A stretch of DNA of 33,721 nucleotides. Origin: Tateyamaria sp. (GTDB taxonomy: Bacteria > Pseudomonadota > Alphaproteobacteria > Rhodobacterales > Rhodobacteraceae). The stretch lies in the NCBI GenBank assembly GCA_018668195.1, contig JABITU010000093.1, positions 1 to 33,721 of the forward strand, read 5' to 3'. The notes under the pieces were generated by a model, which had not been told where the DNA came from, did no database searches, and saw only the letters and a program-made list of their open reading frames with translations. Positions 1-9,057 of this stretch are shown one piece after another (within the stretch, counting starts at the first letter, position 1; every line of letters starts with the position of its first letter). Made by a program: the position numbers and the translations under genes.

Positions 1-372
1 GCCGAATGCACCGGGTAGCAACTGTGCTAGGGTCATCGGTTGTTCGACCCCTTCCGTAGTGGCCATGGTCACTGTGATATCGCGCGCTGCGAATTCGGCC
101 AGCTTTTGACGGCACCCGCCACACGGTGGGACGGGCAGCGCGCTTCCGGCCACCACGTACGCTTCTACGATCTCGCGCTCGCCCGCTGCCACCATTGCTG
201 CGATGGCCCCAGCCTCGGCGCAGGTGCCTTCGGGATAGGCGATGTTTTCAACATTGCAGCCTACATAAATCTTGCCCGAAGCGGCCCGGATTGCGGCGCC
301 GACTTTGAAGTCAGAATAAGGGGCATGTGCATTTTCGCGCACTTCAAGTGCTGCCTGTTTCAAAGTGGACAT
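1..372 (-). CDS. cdd: cytidine deaminase, C-terminal end cut by the window
   Basis: The enzyme deaminates cytidine and deoxycytidine to uridine and deoxyuridine in cytosolic pyrimidine salvage. The visible 124 residues carry the zinc-site motifs of the family: CAEAGAI (the Cys-Ala-Glu box with the proton-shuttle Glu) and PCGGCRQ (the two other zinc Cys). The substrate-binding N-terminal segment YSDFKVGAA and the NVEN motif are also present. ATG at 372 is preceded by a good AAAGGAA ribosome site. The family is about 130 residues long, so only the last few residues lie outside the window. It starts 14 bp after the stop of the cupin gene, so the two are probably one operon. Seen: motifs and spacing. 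Inferred: co-transcription. Confidence 0.95.
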   Translation of the reverse strand, partial: MSTLKQAALEVRENAHAPYSDFKVGAAIRAASGKIYVGCNVENIAYPEGTCAEAGAIAAMVAAGEREIVEAYVVAGSALPVPPCGGCRQKLAEFAARDITVTMATTEGVEQPMTLAQLLPGAFG

Positions 373-386
373 ATTGGTTCCTTTTT

Positions 387-1493
387 TCACTCAGGCTGTA
401 TCTGATCACTTTCGGGAAGCGTCGTAAACTGTCCGGGCAGTGCCACTTCCAACAGTTCGAGGTTTTCTGACGGAGCAGCATATCGTGTTGCCATGCCGGG
501 CGGAATGACAAAGGCATCGCCCGCCGACAAGCGAACTGGTTCACGGCCCTCTCCCTCCAGTACCATGGTGCCATCCATCACAAACGTGAACAAAATATCG
601 GCGTCGTGCTGCGCCCAATCCGGTGTACCGAATGCTGGCCGGGCAACCTGAACGCCCGCGACACCTTGCGTGCCTGTCGAGATGCCTGTGTCGCGCGCTT
701 CGAAACCAGTCAGGCGAAAGGGCTGCCATATCGCCTCTTCCAGCTTGTGATGCACGAAGCTCTGGCCCTGAAACCGTCTTTGGGGGTTGGCGGGGCCGTT
801 GGGCAAGCCCATCTCATGATCAATCGTGGTAACATGTTCTGCCGGCACGCCGATCTCTATCACTTCGATGTTGTCGCTGGCAAACAGAACACGATGGCGA
901 ATTTCCGGCGGTTGGATCACACAGGAGCCTGCGGTTAGTCGAAAAGGCTCACCTTGGTCTTCATAAACCAGATCGACCCAACCGCGGTAGCAAAATATCA
1001 GCTGAAACCCAACGGTGTGGTAATGCACCATATCCGGGACTGGGCCGCCATCCGGAATGCGGATGTGGCTGGCAATGATCGACCCACCAAGGCGGTCCGG
1101 GATAAGATCGCGGTAGTGCATGCCTGCCCGGCCTATGACCCACGGTGCCTGATCGGCGAGGCGCCGCACCACAAAGCTGTGAACTGTTTCGGGCATTTCC
1201 ACGGGTGGGTTCAACGGTTCGATTTCGATCCGCGTTCCGTTCGGGGCGGTCAAGACACGCGCACCGTCTGCAAATCTATCGGGGTCATCGGTGAGAATGC
1301 GCAACGTTCCTGCAGGTTCGACCGCGTCCGTATCGATCCGTACGCGCAGGCCATGCCCCGAAAACACTGCCACTCGCGGGTCATCAGCAGGATAGATCAT
1401 ATCCATTCGTAGGCCCAAAACCTTAGTGAAAAATGGAATGTCATCACTAAGTGCCGTGGTCGGCAACCGAATTTCCGCGCGTATCTCCGCCAT
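387..1493 (-). CDS. glyoxalase-like / double-cupin fusion protein
   Basis: The 368-residue protein appears to have three parts. The N-terminal 110 residues resemble a vicinal-oxygen-chelate (glyoxalase/bleomycin-resistance) half-domain (IPFFTKVLGLRMDM; GTRIEIEPLNPP). A first cupin lies near residues 130-230 (HYHTVGFQLIFCYRG...GSCVIQPPEIRH) and a second near 270-360 (DILFTFVMDGTMVLEGEG...GDAFVIPPGM). Cupin 1 keeps several His suited to metal binding, while cupin 2 looks poorer in metal ligands. I chose ATG 1493 because an AAAGGAAC ribosome site sits just upstream; a longer frame reaches 1544. The gene precedes cdd, which hints at a role in nucleoside or small-molecule catabolism, but I cannot name the substrate. 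The cupin assignment is firm; the N-terminal domain call is moderate. Confidence 0.8.
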   Translation of the reverse strand: MAEIRAEIRLPTTALSDDIPFFTKVLGLRMDMIYPADDPRVAVFSGHGLRVRIDTDAVEPAGTLRILTDDPDRFADGARVLTAPNGTRIEIEPLNPPVEMPETVHSFVVRRLADQAPWVIGRAGMHYRDLIPDRLGGSIIASHIRIPDGGPVPDMVHYHTVGFQLIFCYRGWVDLVYEDQGEPFRLTAGSCVIQPPEIRHRVLFASDNIEVIEIGVPAEHVTTIDHEMGLPNGPANPQRRFQGQSFVHHKLEEAIWQPFRLTGFEARDTGISTGTQGVAGVQVARPAFGTPDWAQHDADILFTFVMDGTMVLEGEGREPVRLSAGDAFVIPPGMATRYAAPSENLELLEVALPGQFTTLPESDQIQPE

Positions 1494-1611
1494 GCAAGTT
1501 CCTTTCGATACGCTGACTAAACTCTGTGAGGGCAGCGGATGCAATGCGCCAAGCGATCGGAATGCGTGTTTGTTTGGGTTTTCAAAGGCTCGCCTAATGA
1601 CAAATTACCAC

Positions 1612-1662
1612 ATTTGACTGAACGTCAATTGGCCCCGCCTAGAAATTAGTTTAACGCTAAAC
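1612..1662. promoter_or_regulatory. two short palindromes in the cupin/maeB divergent promoter region
   Basis: Between the divergent cupin-cdd and maeB genes lie two inverted repeats: TTGAC-TGAAC-GTCAA (1614-1628) and GTTTA-ACGC-TAAAC (1649-1662). The first also contains a TTGACT that could serve as a -35 box for maeB. Their position suggests operators, but I do not recognise the regulator. The remaining bases of 1494-1683 show no gene. Confidence 0.4.
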
Positions 1663-1683
1663 AAAATCTAATCGCGAGGCACC

Positions 1684-3957
1684 ATGTCCGATCAACCGAA
1701 CCTGCGTCAAGCTGCTCTTGACTACCATGAGTTTCCAAAACCAGGTAAACTTGAAATTCGCGCGACAACACCAATGGCAAATGGCCGCGATTTGGCGCGC
1801 GCATACTCGCCCGGTGTTGCAGAAGCTTGCCTGGAGATCAGGGATGACCCCCGCAACGCGGCGCGCTTTACAGCGCGGGGTAATTTGGTGGCTGTGGTGT
1901 CAAACGGAACGGCGGTTCTGGGTCTGGGAAATATTGGTGCGCTCGCGTCCAAGCCTGTGATGGAAGGCAAGGCCGTCCTGTTCAAGAAATTCGCCTCGAT
2001 AGATTGTTTTGACATCGAAGTGGACGAAACCGACCCCGAAAAATTAGCCGATATCGTTTGTGCGCTTGAGCCGTCCTTTGGAGCTATAAACCTAGAAGAC
2101 ATCAAAGCACCTGAATGCTTTATTGTAGAACGCATTTGTCGTGAACGCATGAATATTCCAGTGTTTCATGACGATCAGCATGGCACAGCAATTGTCGTAG
2201 GTGCGGCAGCCAAGAACGCTTTGCATGTCGCGGGTAAAGAATTCAAAGACATCAAAATTGTTTCAACCGGTGGAGGAGCGGCGGGAATTGCCTGTTTGAA
2301 CATGTTGCTCAAACTGGGTGTCAAGCGCGAGAATGTCTGGCTGTGTGACATCCACGGGCTAGTTTATAAGGGGCGGACGACGGACATGAACCCGTCTAAA
2401 GCGGCTTTTGCCCAACCGTCCGAGCTGCGCACGCTAGATGATGTAATCGCGGGTGCTGACCTATTTCTGGGCCTGTCGGGCCCCGGAGTTTTGACCTCTG
2501 ATCAGGTCAAACAAATGTCGGCCCAGCCGATCATTTTTGCTCTTGCCAACCCCATGCCCGAGATTTTGCCCGATCTGGCCCGCGCCGCTGCGCCGGATGC
2601 AATCATTGCGACAGGCCGCAGCGATTTTCCTAATCAAGTGAACAATGTGCTGTGTTTCCCCTTCATCTTTCGCGGAGCACTGGATGTCGGGGCAACGACA
2701 ATTAACGATGAAATGAAATTGGCCTGCATCGACGGCATAGCCGAGCTGGCCCGCGCAACAACCAGCGCAGAGGCGGCCGCAGCCTATCAGGGCGAACAAC
2801 TTACCTTTGGTGCCGATTACCTGATTCCAAAACCGTTTGATCCACGACTTGTCGGCATTGTCAGCTCTGCTGTGGCGCGTGCGGCGATGGAAACGGGCGT
2901 TGCCACACGGCCCATCAAAGACCTTGAGGCGTACAAGGCCAAACTGGATGAATCGGTATTCAAGTCGGCACTATTGATGCGACCGGTATTCGAGGCGGCA
3001 CGCGAACGATCTCGCAGGATCGTCTTTGCCGAAGGCGAGGATGAGCGCGTGCTTCGGGCCGCCCAAGCCATGGTCGAAGAAACGACCGAACGCCCAATCC
3101 TGATTGGTCGTCCGGACGTCATCCAGTCACGGATCGATCGGGCCGGCTTGACCATAAAGATTGGCAAAACCGTGGACCTTGTTAATCCAGAGAATGATCC
3201 ACGCTACCGTGATTATTGGGAGACATATCATAGCCTAATGTGCCGCCAAGGCGTAACGCCTGATCTGGCCCGTGCGATTATGCGCACGAATACGACTGCG
3301 ATCGGTGCTGTTATGGTCCACCGCCAAGAAGCCGATAGCCTGATCTGCGGCACCTTTGGCGAATTTCGCTGGCACCTTAATTATGTGAGCCAGGTTTTGG
3401 GGCGCGATGGGCCGCATCCTGTGGGCGCACTCAGTATGATGATCCTAGAGGATGGTCCGCTGTTCATAGCCGATACTCAGGTTCACTTGCATCCCGGCCC
3501 GAAAGAAATCGCCGAAATCGCAGTGGGTGCTGCGCGCCATGTACGTCGGTTTGGGATCACGCCAAACATCGCGTTTTGTTCGCAGTCGCAATTTGGCAAC
3601 CAAGGCGACGGATCAGGTGGGCGCCTGCGCGAGGCCATTCGCATTCTGGACGAGCAGGGGCATGATTTCTGTTATGAGGGCGAGATGAATATTGACACTG
3701 CTCTTGACCCAGAACTGCGAAATCGATTGTTCCCGGGCAACCGCATGAAGGGGCCTGCTAACGTGTTAGTTTTTGCGCATGCTGATGCGGCATCCGGGGT
3801 TCGCAATATTCTCAAGATGAAGGGCGGAGGGCTTGAAGTTGGTCCGATCCTGATGGGAATGGGAAACCGCGTGCACATCGTCAGTCCCTCGATCACGGCA
3901 CGCGGATTGCTCAATATGTCTGCTGTGGCGGGAACGCCTGTGACAAATTACGGTTAG
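1684..3957 (+). CDS. maeB: NADP-dependent malic enzyme with C-terminal phosphotransacetylase-like domain
   Basis: This cytosolic enzyme oxidatively decarboxylates malate to pyruvate and makes NADPH. At 757 residues it has the usual length of the long alphaproteobacterial MaeB form. The malic domain carries the catalytic Tyr in [15 protein letters not shown] (Y41), the Lys region [21 protein letters not shown] (about 95-115) and the metal motif [15 protein letters not shown] (about 161-175). An NAD(P) fold follows ([13 protein letters not shown]). From about residue 430 the protein is homologous to phosphate acetyltransferase ([17 protein letters not shown]...). In this family that part is believed to be regulatory, sensing acetyl-CoA, rather than catalytic. 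A GAGG ribosome site precedes ATG 1684. It is followed by prpE, but the 300-bp gap with its own boxes argues for separate promoters. Confidence 0.96.
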   Translation: MSDQPNLRQAALDYHEFPKPGKLEIRATTPMANGRDLARAYSPGVAEACLEIRDDPRNAARFTARGNLVAVVSNGTAVLGLGNIGALASKPVMEGKAVLFKKFASIDCFDIEVDETDPEKLADIVCALEPSFGAINLEDIKAPECFIVERICRERMNIPVFHDDQHGTAIVVGAAAKNALHVAGKEFKDIKIVSTGGGAAGIACLNMLLKLGVKRENVWLCDIHGLVYKGRTTDMNPSKAAFAQPSELRTLDDVIAGADLFLGLSGPGVLTSDQVKQMSAQPIIFALANPMPEILPDLARAAAPDAIIATGRSDFPNQVNNVLCFPFIFRGALDVGATTINDEMKLACIDGIAELARATTSAEAAAAYQGEQLTFGADYLIPKPFDPRLVGIVSSAVARAAMETGVATRPIKDLEAYKAKLDESVFKSALLMRPVFEAARERSRRIVFAEGEDERVLRAAQAMVEETTERPILIGRPDVIQSRIDRAGLTIKIGKTVDLVNPENDPRYRDYWETYHSLMCRQGVTPDLARAIMRTNTTAIGAVMVHRQEADSLICGTFGEFRWHLNYVSQVLGRDGPHPVGALSMMILEDGPLFIADTQVHLHPGPKEIAEIAVGAARHVRRFGITPNIAFCSQSQFGNQGDGSGGRLREAIRILDEQGHDFCYEGEMNIDTALDPELRNRLFPGNRMKGPANVLVFAHADAASGVRNILKMKGGGLEVGPILMGMGNRVHIVSPSITARGLLNMSAVAGTPVTNYG

Positions 3958-4050
3958 CGGTGCGTACATGTTGGGCAAGACTGCGACCGCAGAGCGAGCA
4001 AATGTTACGCGCGACTCCTTTGCATTGCCCTTGGAGACCGATACGGAGAG

Positions 4051-4174
4051 TTTGCAAGCGATAGTTTGCAAATTTTCAAAACCTTAATGATCTTGCAGAT
4101 TTCTGCGTATCACATACTGGTTTGCAAATATTTGCAGGATCAAAACGGCATTTTTGCAAATTATTTGTGGCAAA
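4051..4174. promoter_or_regulatory. cluster of TTTGCAAA boxes (ScfR/PccR-type operators) upstream of prpE
   Basis: The 300-bp gap 3958-4257 contains repeated 8-mers: TTTGCAAG (4051), TTTGCAAA (4065), TTTTCAAA (4073), TTTGCAAA (4121), TTTGCAGG (4131), TTTGCAAA (4153), and a further TTTG...CAAA (4165-4174). From memory, the Rhodobacter sphaeroides regulator PccR (short-chain fatty acyl-CoA regulator family) binds paired TTTGCAAA boxes spaced by four bases at propionate-assimilation genes. The spacing here (6, 2 and about 3) is not the textbook spacing. Control of prpE by a PccR-like protein is an inference from the repeats and the target gene. Confidence 0.6.
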
Positions 4175-4257
4175 CTGCCTAAAGGTTGCGCGCGCGGGTT
4201 GCCGGAACCCTTGGCTGTTTCGTATGCCTGATCAATAGCACGAAGGAGAATGCGACC

Positions 4258-6147
4258 ATGGGATATCGCGCAGAGTATGATCGCTGGCTAGCCGATCCGG
4301 AAGCCTACTGGTTAAAGCAAGCTCAAGCCATTGACTGGGTAGAGCCTCCGACAACCGCGCTTTATGACCGGGGCGACGACATTTACGAATGGTTCGCAGA
4401 AGCCAAAGTCAACACGTGCTGGAACGCCGTCGACAGACACGTTGAAAACGGTCGTAGTGATCAGGTAGCCATCATTCACGACAGCCCCATAACTGGCACA
4501 AGCTCCACCATAACCTATGCTGCGCTCAGGGATCAGGTGGCGCACTTTGCCGGTGCTCTTGCTGCGCGGGGTATTGGCATGGGTGACCGCGTCATCATCT
4601 ATATGCCCATGGTCCCCGAAGCTTTGATTGCGATGTTGGCCTGTGCGCGCATCGGAGCGATCCATTCGGTGGTTTTTGGCGGCTTTGCAGCTCATGAATT
4701 GGCCGTTCGTATTGACGACTCCACGCCAAAAGCCATCATCGCTGCTTCCTGCGGACTGGAGCCGGGACGTGTTGTCGCCTACAAACCACTGCTGGATGGG
4801 GCCATCGAACTTGCTGACCATACGCCCGATTTCTGCGTGATACTACAGCGCGAACAGGGGCTTTGCGATCTGTCGGAGCGAGATGTTGAATGGCACGACT
4901 GTCAGGATGGTGTGCCACCTGCTGATTGCGTGCCCGTGACCGGCAACCACCCAGCCTATATTTTGTATACCTCCGGCACGACCGGAGCGCCAAAGGGCGT
5001 GGTGCGCCCGACGGCTGGGCACCTCGTCTCGTTGAACTGGACGATGAAGAACATTTATCAAGTCGATCCCGGCGAAGTGTTTTGGGCTGCGTCGGATGTT
5101 GGTTGGGTCGTGGGTCATTCGTACATTTGCTATGCGCCTTTGATACACGGAAACACCACCATCGTCTTTGAGGGTAAGCCCGTAGGTACGCCGGATGCAG
5201 GAACATTTTGGCGGGTCATCGCCGAACACAACGTCAAAAGCTTTTTTACGGCTCCAACAGCGATCCGAGCGGTGAAACGCGAGGATCCAAAGGGCATCGA
5301 ACGGGCGAAATATGATTTAAGCGGGCTGCGTGCACTTTACCTTGCCGGAGAGCGGGCCGACCCCGATACAATCGAGTGGGCAAAGGACACCCTTGGGGTG
5401 CCCGTCTACGATCACTGGTGGCAAACAGAGACAGGCTTTACCATTGCAGGTAATCCCGCGGGCTTAGAGACATTGCCGGTCAAGGTGGGCTCGCCGACAG
5501 TGCCGATGCCGGGATATGACGTTCAGATCCTCGACGACACAGGACATTCTGTGCCAACAGGTGAATTGGGTGCAATTGCCATTAAATTGCCACTGCCACC
5601 CGGCACGTTTCCGACACTTTGGAATGCCAAGGACCGGTTCAGGAAATCTTATCTCACAACGTTTCCTGGCTTCTACGAAACGGGCGATGCCGGGATCATG
5701 GATGAAGATGGGTATCTCTATATCATGGCGCGCACGGATGATGTGATTAACGTTGCGGGCCATCGGCTGAGTACCGGCGCAATGGAAGAGGTTCTAGCAG
5801 GTCATCCGGATGTAGCAGAGTGCGCCGTGGTGGGCGTCAACGATGCGCTCAAGGGGCAATCGCCGCTTGGGTTGCTTTGCCTGACGAATGGTGTGAATCG
5901 CCCGCATGACGAAATTGTGGGCGAGTGCGTTCAGCGCGTGCGTGATCAAATCGGCCCGGTGGCAGCTTTCAAAACGGCGGTTGTGGTGGAGCGCTTGCCC
6001 AAGACGCGGTCGGGCAAAATCTTGCGTGCAACGGTTGTCAAAATTGCTGACAACCAAGAATTCAAGATGCCTGCGACCATAGATGACCCCGCCATTCTGG
6101 ACGAGATCAAAGAGGCATTGCAGACGATCGGGTATGCCCTGGGTTAA
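4258..6147 (+). CDS. prpE: propionyl-CoA synthetase
   Basis: The enzyme activates propionate to propionyl-CoA through an acyl-adenylate, feeding carboxylation to methylmalonyl-CoA. The 629-residue product opens with the acetyl/propionyl-CoA synthetase N-terminal segment (YDRWLADPEAYW). It has the ATP loop YTSGTTGAPKGVV near residue 238, the adenylate-binding WWQTETG motif (about 389) and the C-terminal hinge and catalytic Lys in PKTRSGKILR (about 586), the Lys that acetylation silences in this family. ATG 4258 follows an AAGGAG site; an in-frame TTG extension to 4186 lacks family-like sequence. The upstream TTTGCAAA cluster supports propionate-responsive control. No 2-methylcitrate genes are seen here, so the propionyl-CoA carboxylase route is the likely sink. 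Confidence 0.95.
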   Translation: MGYRAEYDRWLADPEAYWLKQAQAIDWVEPPTTALYDRGDDIYEWFAEAKVNTCWNAVDRHVENGRSDQVAIIHDSPITGTSSTITYAALRDQVAHFAGALAARGIGMGDRVIIYMPMVPEALIAMLACARIGAIHSVVFGGFAAHELAVRIDDSTPKAIIAASCGLEPGRVVAYKPLLDGAIELADHTPDFCVILQREQGLCDLSERDVEWHDCQDGVPPADCVPVTGNHPAYILYTSGTTGAPKGVVRPTAGHLVSLNWTMKNIYQVDPGEVFWAASDVGWVVGHSYICYAPLIHGNTTIVFEGKPVGTPDAGTFWRVIAEHNVKSFFTAPTAIRAVKREDPKGIERAKYDLSGLRALYLAGERADPDTIEWAKDTLGVPVYDHWWQTETGFTIAGNPAGLETLPVKVGSPTVPMPGYDVQILDDTGHSVPTGELGAIAIKLPLPPGTFPTLWNAKDRFRKSYLTTFPGFYETGDAGIMDEDGYLYIMARTDDVINVAGHRLSTGAMEEVLAGHPDVAECAVVGVNDALKGQSPLGLLCLTNGVNRPHDEIVGECVQRVRDQIGPVAAFKTAVVVERLPKTRSGKILRATVVKIADNQEFKMPATIDDPAILDEIKEALQTIGYALG

Positions 6148-6334
6148 AAGCGCGCTTGATAATCGTGATCCGCTTGTCTAGGGACTACAGCCTTGGCATT
6201 TTAAGCGTTATGTGAAAAACTTGACCCGTCTAACGCAGTTTGAAATCAAAAATTTCATCGTGGTAGGTTATGCCAGATGAGCCAGGTATTCTGTAAAATG
6301 CTATAGACGACTGCTCGAAGCGTGCTTTGGAGTG

Positions 6335-6356
6335 GCAGGCGCTTTGCCACGCCTGC
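6335..6356. terminator. stem-loop between convergent prpE and acyl-CoA synthetase genes
   Basis: GCAGGCG (6335-6341) pairs with CGCCTGC (6350-6356) across an 8-base loop; an alternative GTGGCA/TGCCAC pairing overlaps it. It lies in the 226-bp convergent gap, just outside the stop of the minus-strand gene. A clear U-tract is lacking, so intrinsic termination is only likely. A perfect 10-bp palindrome AAGCGCGCTT overlaps the prpE stop. The rest of the gap shows no gene. Confidence 0.45.
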
Positions 6357-6373
6357 AGTCCAATGTCACATCT

Positions 6374-8002
6374 TCACGTTTCCTTGGCCAATTTACGCAA
6401 TTCAAACTTCTGGATTTTGCCCGTCGACGTTTTGGGTAATTCCTGAAACACGACCTGCTTGGGAGCTTTGAAACTTGCCAGTGTTTCGCGGGAAAATGCG
6501 ATTAAGTCGGCCTCGGTCGGGGATACACCGGGTTTTAGTTCGACAAAAGCGCAAGGCACTTCGCCCCATTTGTCGTCCGGCTTTGCCACCACAGCGGCGA
6601 GGTTCACGTCAGGGTGTTCCATCAAAACGCCCTCAATCTCAACAGAGCTGATGTTTTCGCCGCCTGAAATTATGATGTCTTTGGCCCGGTCAGCGATTTG
6701 AATGTAACCATCGGGGTGCCGAACGGCGATGTCGCCAGAGTGAAAATAGCCTCCGGAAAAGGACTCTTTTGTGGCATTAGCGTTCTTAAGGTACCCTTTC
6801 ATGACCGAATTGCCACGTATCATGATTTCGCCCTGTGATGTACCGTCCATGGGCACTTGTGCCATCTTTGAATCCATGACGGTGATATGTTCCATCATTG
6901 GAAAAGCGACGCCTTGACGTGCTTTGATTGCGGCCTTTTGCGACTGCCCAAGCCCATCCCAATCATCACCGCGCCAGACACATTCAGTAACGTGGCCATA
7001 TGTTTCCGTCAGTCCGTAGACCTGCGTGACGTTAAAGCCCAAGGCTTCAATTTTGCCCAACGTGGCAGGGGCGGGCGGGGCACCCGCGGTAAAAACTTCG
7101 ACCACGTGATCAAAGGTGCTGCGGTCGCCGGCTTCGGCATTCACGATCATGTTTAGAACAATGGGTGCGCCGCCAAAATGCGTCACACCTTCGTCACCGA
7201 TGGCGTCATAGATCGCTGCTGCTGTGATATCCCGGCAGCACACCAGCGTGCCCCCGAGCACAGGCATCATCCACGTGTGGTTCCACCCGTTGCAGTGAAA
7301 CAATGGAACAATGGCCATAAAAATCGGGTGGAGCTGCATCCGCCAGCTGATCACTGTGCCCATGGTCATCAAATATGCCCCACGGTGGTGATAGACCACG
7401 CCCTTAGGCCTGCCTGTTGTGCCTGAGGTATAGTTCAGCGCGAGGCTCTCCCATTCGTCTTGTGGCATGATCCAGTCAAACGCAGGATCTGCATTTGCAA
7501 GAACATCCTCATATTCCGGGTGCCGCCCGCTGGCGGGCCAACCATGGGCTGCGTCTGCCACTTCTATGATCTTTGGGGGTGGGCCTTGCATCGTCGTGGC
7601 GGCAGCCTCGGCAAGTTCTAGAAATTGCGGATCAACTAGAACGACGCGCGCGCCACCATGATCGAAGATGTAGGCAACTGTGGCAACATCGAGCCGGATG
7701 TTGATTGTATTGAGAACCGCACCGCATGCGGGCACGCCAAAATGTGCTTCGGCTTGTGCGGGCAGGTTCGGAATTAGGGTGGCTACGACCTCACCTGATT
7801 TCACCCCCATCGCCACCAGTGCAGATGCCAATCGCGTGCAACGCTCGTAATAGGTGGCATAGTTGACTCGGTGGGCTCCATAGATCACTGCCATATGCGT
7901 TGGAAAAACCTGAGCAGCGCGCCGCAAATGCGACAGAGGCGTCAAGGCCACGTAATTCGCTTCAGTCTTGTCCAGACCTGTCTCATCTGCCATCCAACCC
8001 AT
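6374..8002 (-). CDS. acyl-CoA synthetase (AMP-binding family)
   Basis: The 542-residue ANL-family enzyme would make an acyl-CoA from a carboxylic acid with ATP. Motifs: NYTSGTTGRPKGVVYHHRG (K200 in the phosphate loop), VYGLTETYGH (about 334), the Asp of YFHSGDIAV, the hinge DRAKDIIISGGENISS and the terminal PKTSTGKIQK Lys. This branch is usually annotated as a medium/long-chain or generic acyl-CoA synthetase and includes relatives of the methylmercaptopropionate ligase DmdB; sequence alone does not settle the substrate. A GGAGG site lies 5 bases before ATG 8002 and 2 bases before ATG 8005, so the inner Met is preferred; MADETGL at 7993 is another option. It is divergent from the EamA gene across only 67 bp. 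Confidence 0.85.
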   Translation of the reverse strand: MGWMADETGLDKTEANYVALTPLSHLRRAAQVFPTHMAVIYGAHRVNYATYYERCTRLASALVAMGVKSGEVVATLIPNLPAQAEAHFGVPACGAVLNTINIRLDVATVAYIFDHGGARVVLVDPQFLELAEAAATTMQGPPPKIIEVADAAHGWPASGRHPEYEDVLANADPAFDWIMPQDEWESLALNYTSGTTGRPKGVVYHHRGAYLMTMGTVISWRMQLHPIFMAIVPLFHCNGWNHTWMMPVLGGTLVCCRDITAAAIYDAIGDEGVTHFGGAPIVLNMIVNAEAGDRSTFDHVVEVFTAGAPPAPATLGKIEALGFNVTQVYGLTETYGHVTECVWRGDDWDGLGQSQKAAIKARQGVAFPMMEHITVMDSKMAQVPMDGTSQGEIMIRGNSVMKGYLKNANATKESFSGGYFHSGDIAVRHPDGYIQIADRAKDIIISGGENISSVEIEGVLMEHPDVNLAAVVAKPDDKWGEVPCAFVELKPGVSPTEADLIAFSRETLASFKAPKQVVFQELPKTSTGKIQKFELRKLAKET

Positions 8003-8069
8003 CATGCCCTCCGCTGTGCCGGTTTGTCTGGAAGAGAGTTATGCAGGGCTGTGTAGGAATTGGAAAGAG

Positions 8070-8987
8070 ATGATGACACCCGCGCACGAAACACGCCCGT
8101 TTGCTGCCGCTTTCAGCATGGTCGCTGCGATGGCAGTTATCGGAGCAATCGACATATACGTGGTGGTAATATCTCAGACGATTTCGCTGTGGCAGTTCCT
8201 GTTGGTGCGCATGGTGCTTTCCTTACCATTGATCGGGGCTCTTTCTATTCTAGGCCTTGGCCGTATTTGGCCGCAGAAACTGGGGCCAGTGGCGCTGCGC
8301 AGCAGTCTGATTGCAGTTGGTATGTTCTGCTACTTTGGGGCACTCGCATTCATGCCAATCGCCATGGCGCTGGCCGGTCTATTCACTGCACCGATCTTTG
8401 TTCTGTTGATCACTGTTTTCGGGTTACGGCAGAAAATTGGCCCTTGGCGAATAATAGCTGTGGCCGTTGGCTTTGCTGGCATTTTGGTTGTGCTTGGACC
8501 TACGGGGGGTGCCCTTGGTTGGGTCATTGCCTTGCCTGTATTGGGCGGCGTATTTTATGCTGGCGGGGTGGTCGCAACCCGGGCTCTTTGCGAAGGCGAA
8601 AGCACGTTGACGTTGCTCACAGGTATTTTCGTGGCACAGGGGCTTTGTGCAGGTGTCTTACTGGCCATCATTGAGCTGGCAGACACCGAAGCAGGTGTTG
8701 GTGGCATGGCATTCCTTACTCGGGGTTGGGTGTGGCCGATGTTTGACGCGATGCCGTATGTTCTGATGCAGGTTTTTGGCGCGATGCTGGGTGTGTCGCT
8801 GCTAAATCGTGCCTACCAGATTGGTGAGGCGAGCCACGTGGCGGTCTTTGAATACACGGTGATGATCTTTGGGCCCCTGTTTGGTTGGATACTGCTTGGC
8901 CAGCCAGTGAGTTTGACGCAGATGGTTGGTATCGCTCTGATTGCTCTTGCTGGGATAATCATTGCTTTGCGAAGTTCTTATCAGTGA
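8070..8987 (+). CDS. EamA/DMT-family transporter
   Basis: The 305-residue protein is strongly hydrophobic, with about ten predicted membrane helices arranged as two repeats of five, the pattern of EamA drug/metabolite exporters. Telling segments are the helix-1 repeat start (FAAAFSMVAAMAVIGAIDIY), the mid-protein GFAGILVVLGP and the C-terminal FGWILLGQPVSLTQMVGIALIALAGI, where the second EamA repeat ends. The substrate is unknown. I start at ATG 8070 (or the adjacent ATG 8073), after a GGAAAGAG stretch; an in-frame extension to 7968 would overlap the divergent synthetase gene and reads as non-membrane sequence. The gene shares a short divergent promoter with the acyl-CoA synthetase, which may be coincidental. 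Confidence 0.85.
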   Translation: MMTPAHETRPFAAAFSMVAAMAVIGAIDIYVVVISQTISLWQFLLVRMVLSLPLIGALSILGLGRIWPQKLGPVALRSSLIAVGMFCYFGALAFMPIAMALAGLFTAPIFVLLITVFGLRQKIGPWRIIAVAVGFAGILVVLGPTGGALGWVIALPVLGGVFYAGGVVATRALCEGESTLTLLTGIFVAQGLCAGVLLAIIELADTEAGVGGMAFLTRGWVWPMFDAMPYVLMQVFGAMLGVSLLNRAYQIGEASHVAVFEYTVMIFGPLFGWILLGQPVSLTQMVGIALIALAGIIIALRSSYQ

Positions 8988-9057
8988 GACGTAGTTGACA
9001 TTGAAATACTCGAAGTCATGTGATGCACGCTGCACGAACACTAGTTAAACTGCACCC

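Noticed and set aside
40..405. Plus-strand frames over the cdd and cupin genes
   Set aside because: They mirror real minus-strand genes, have no family motifs and lack ribosome sites.
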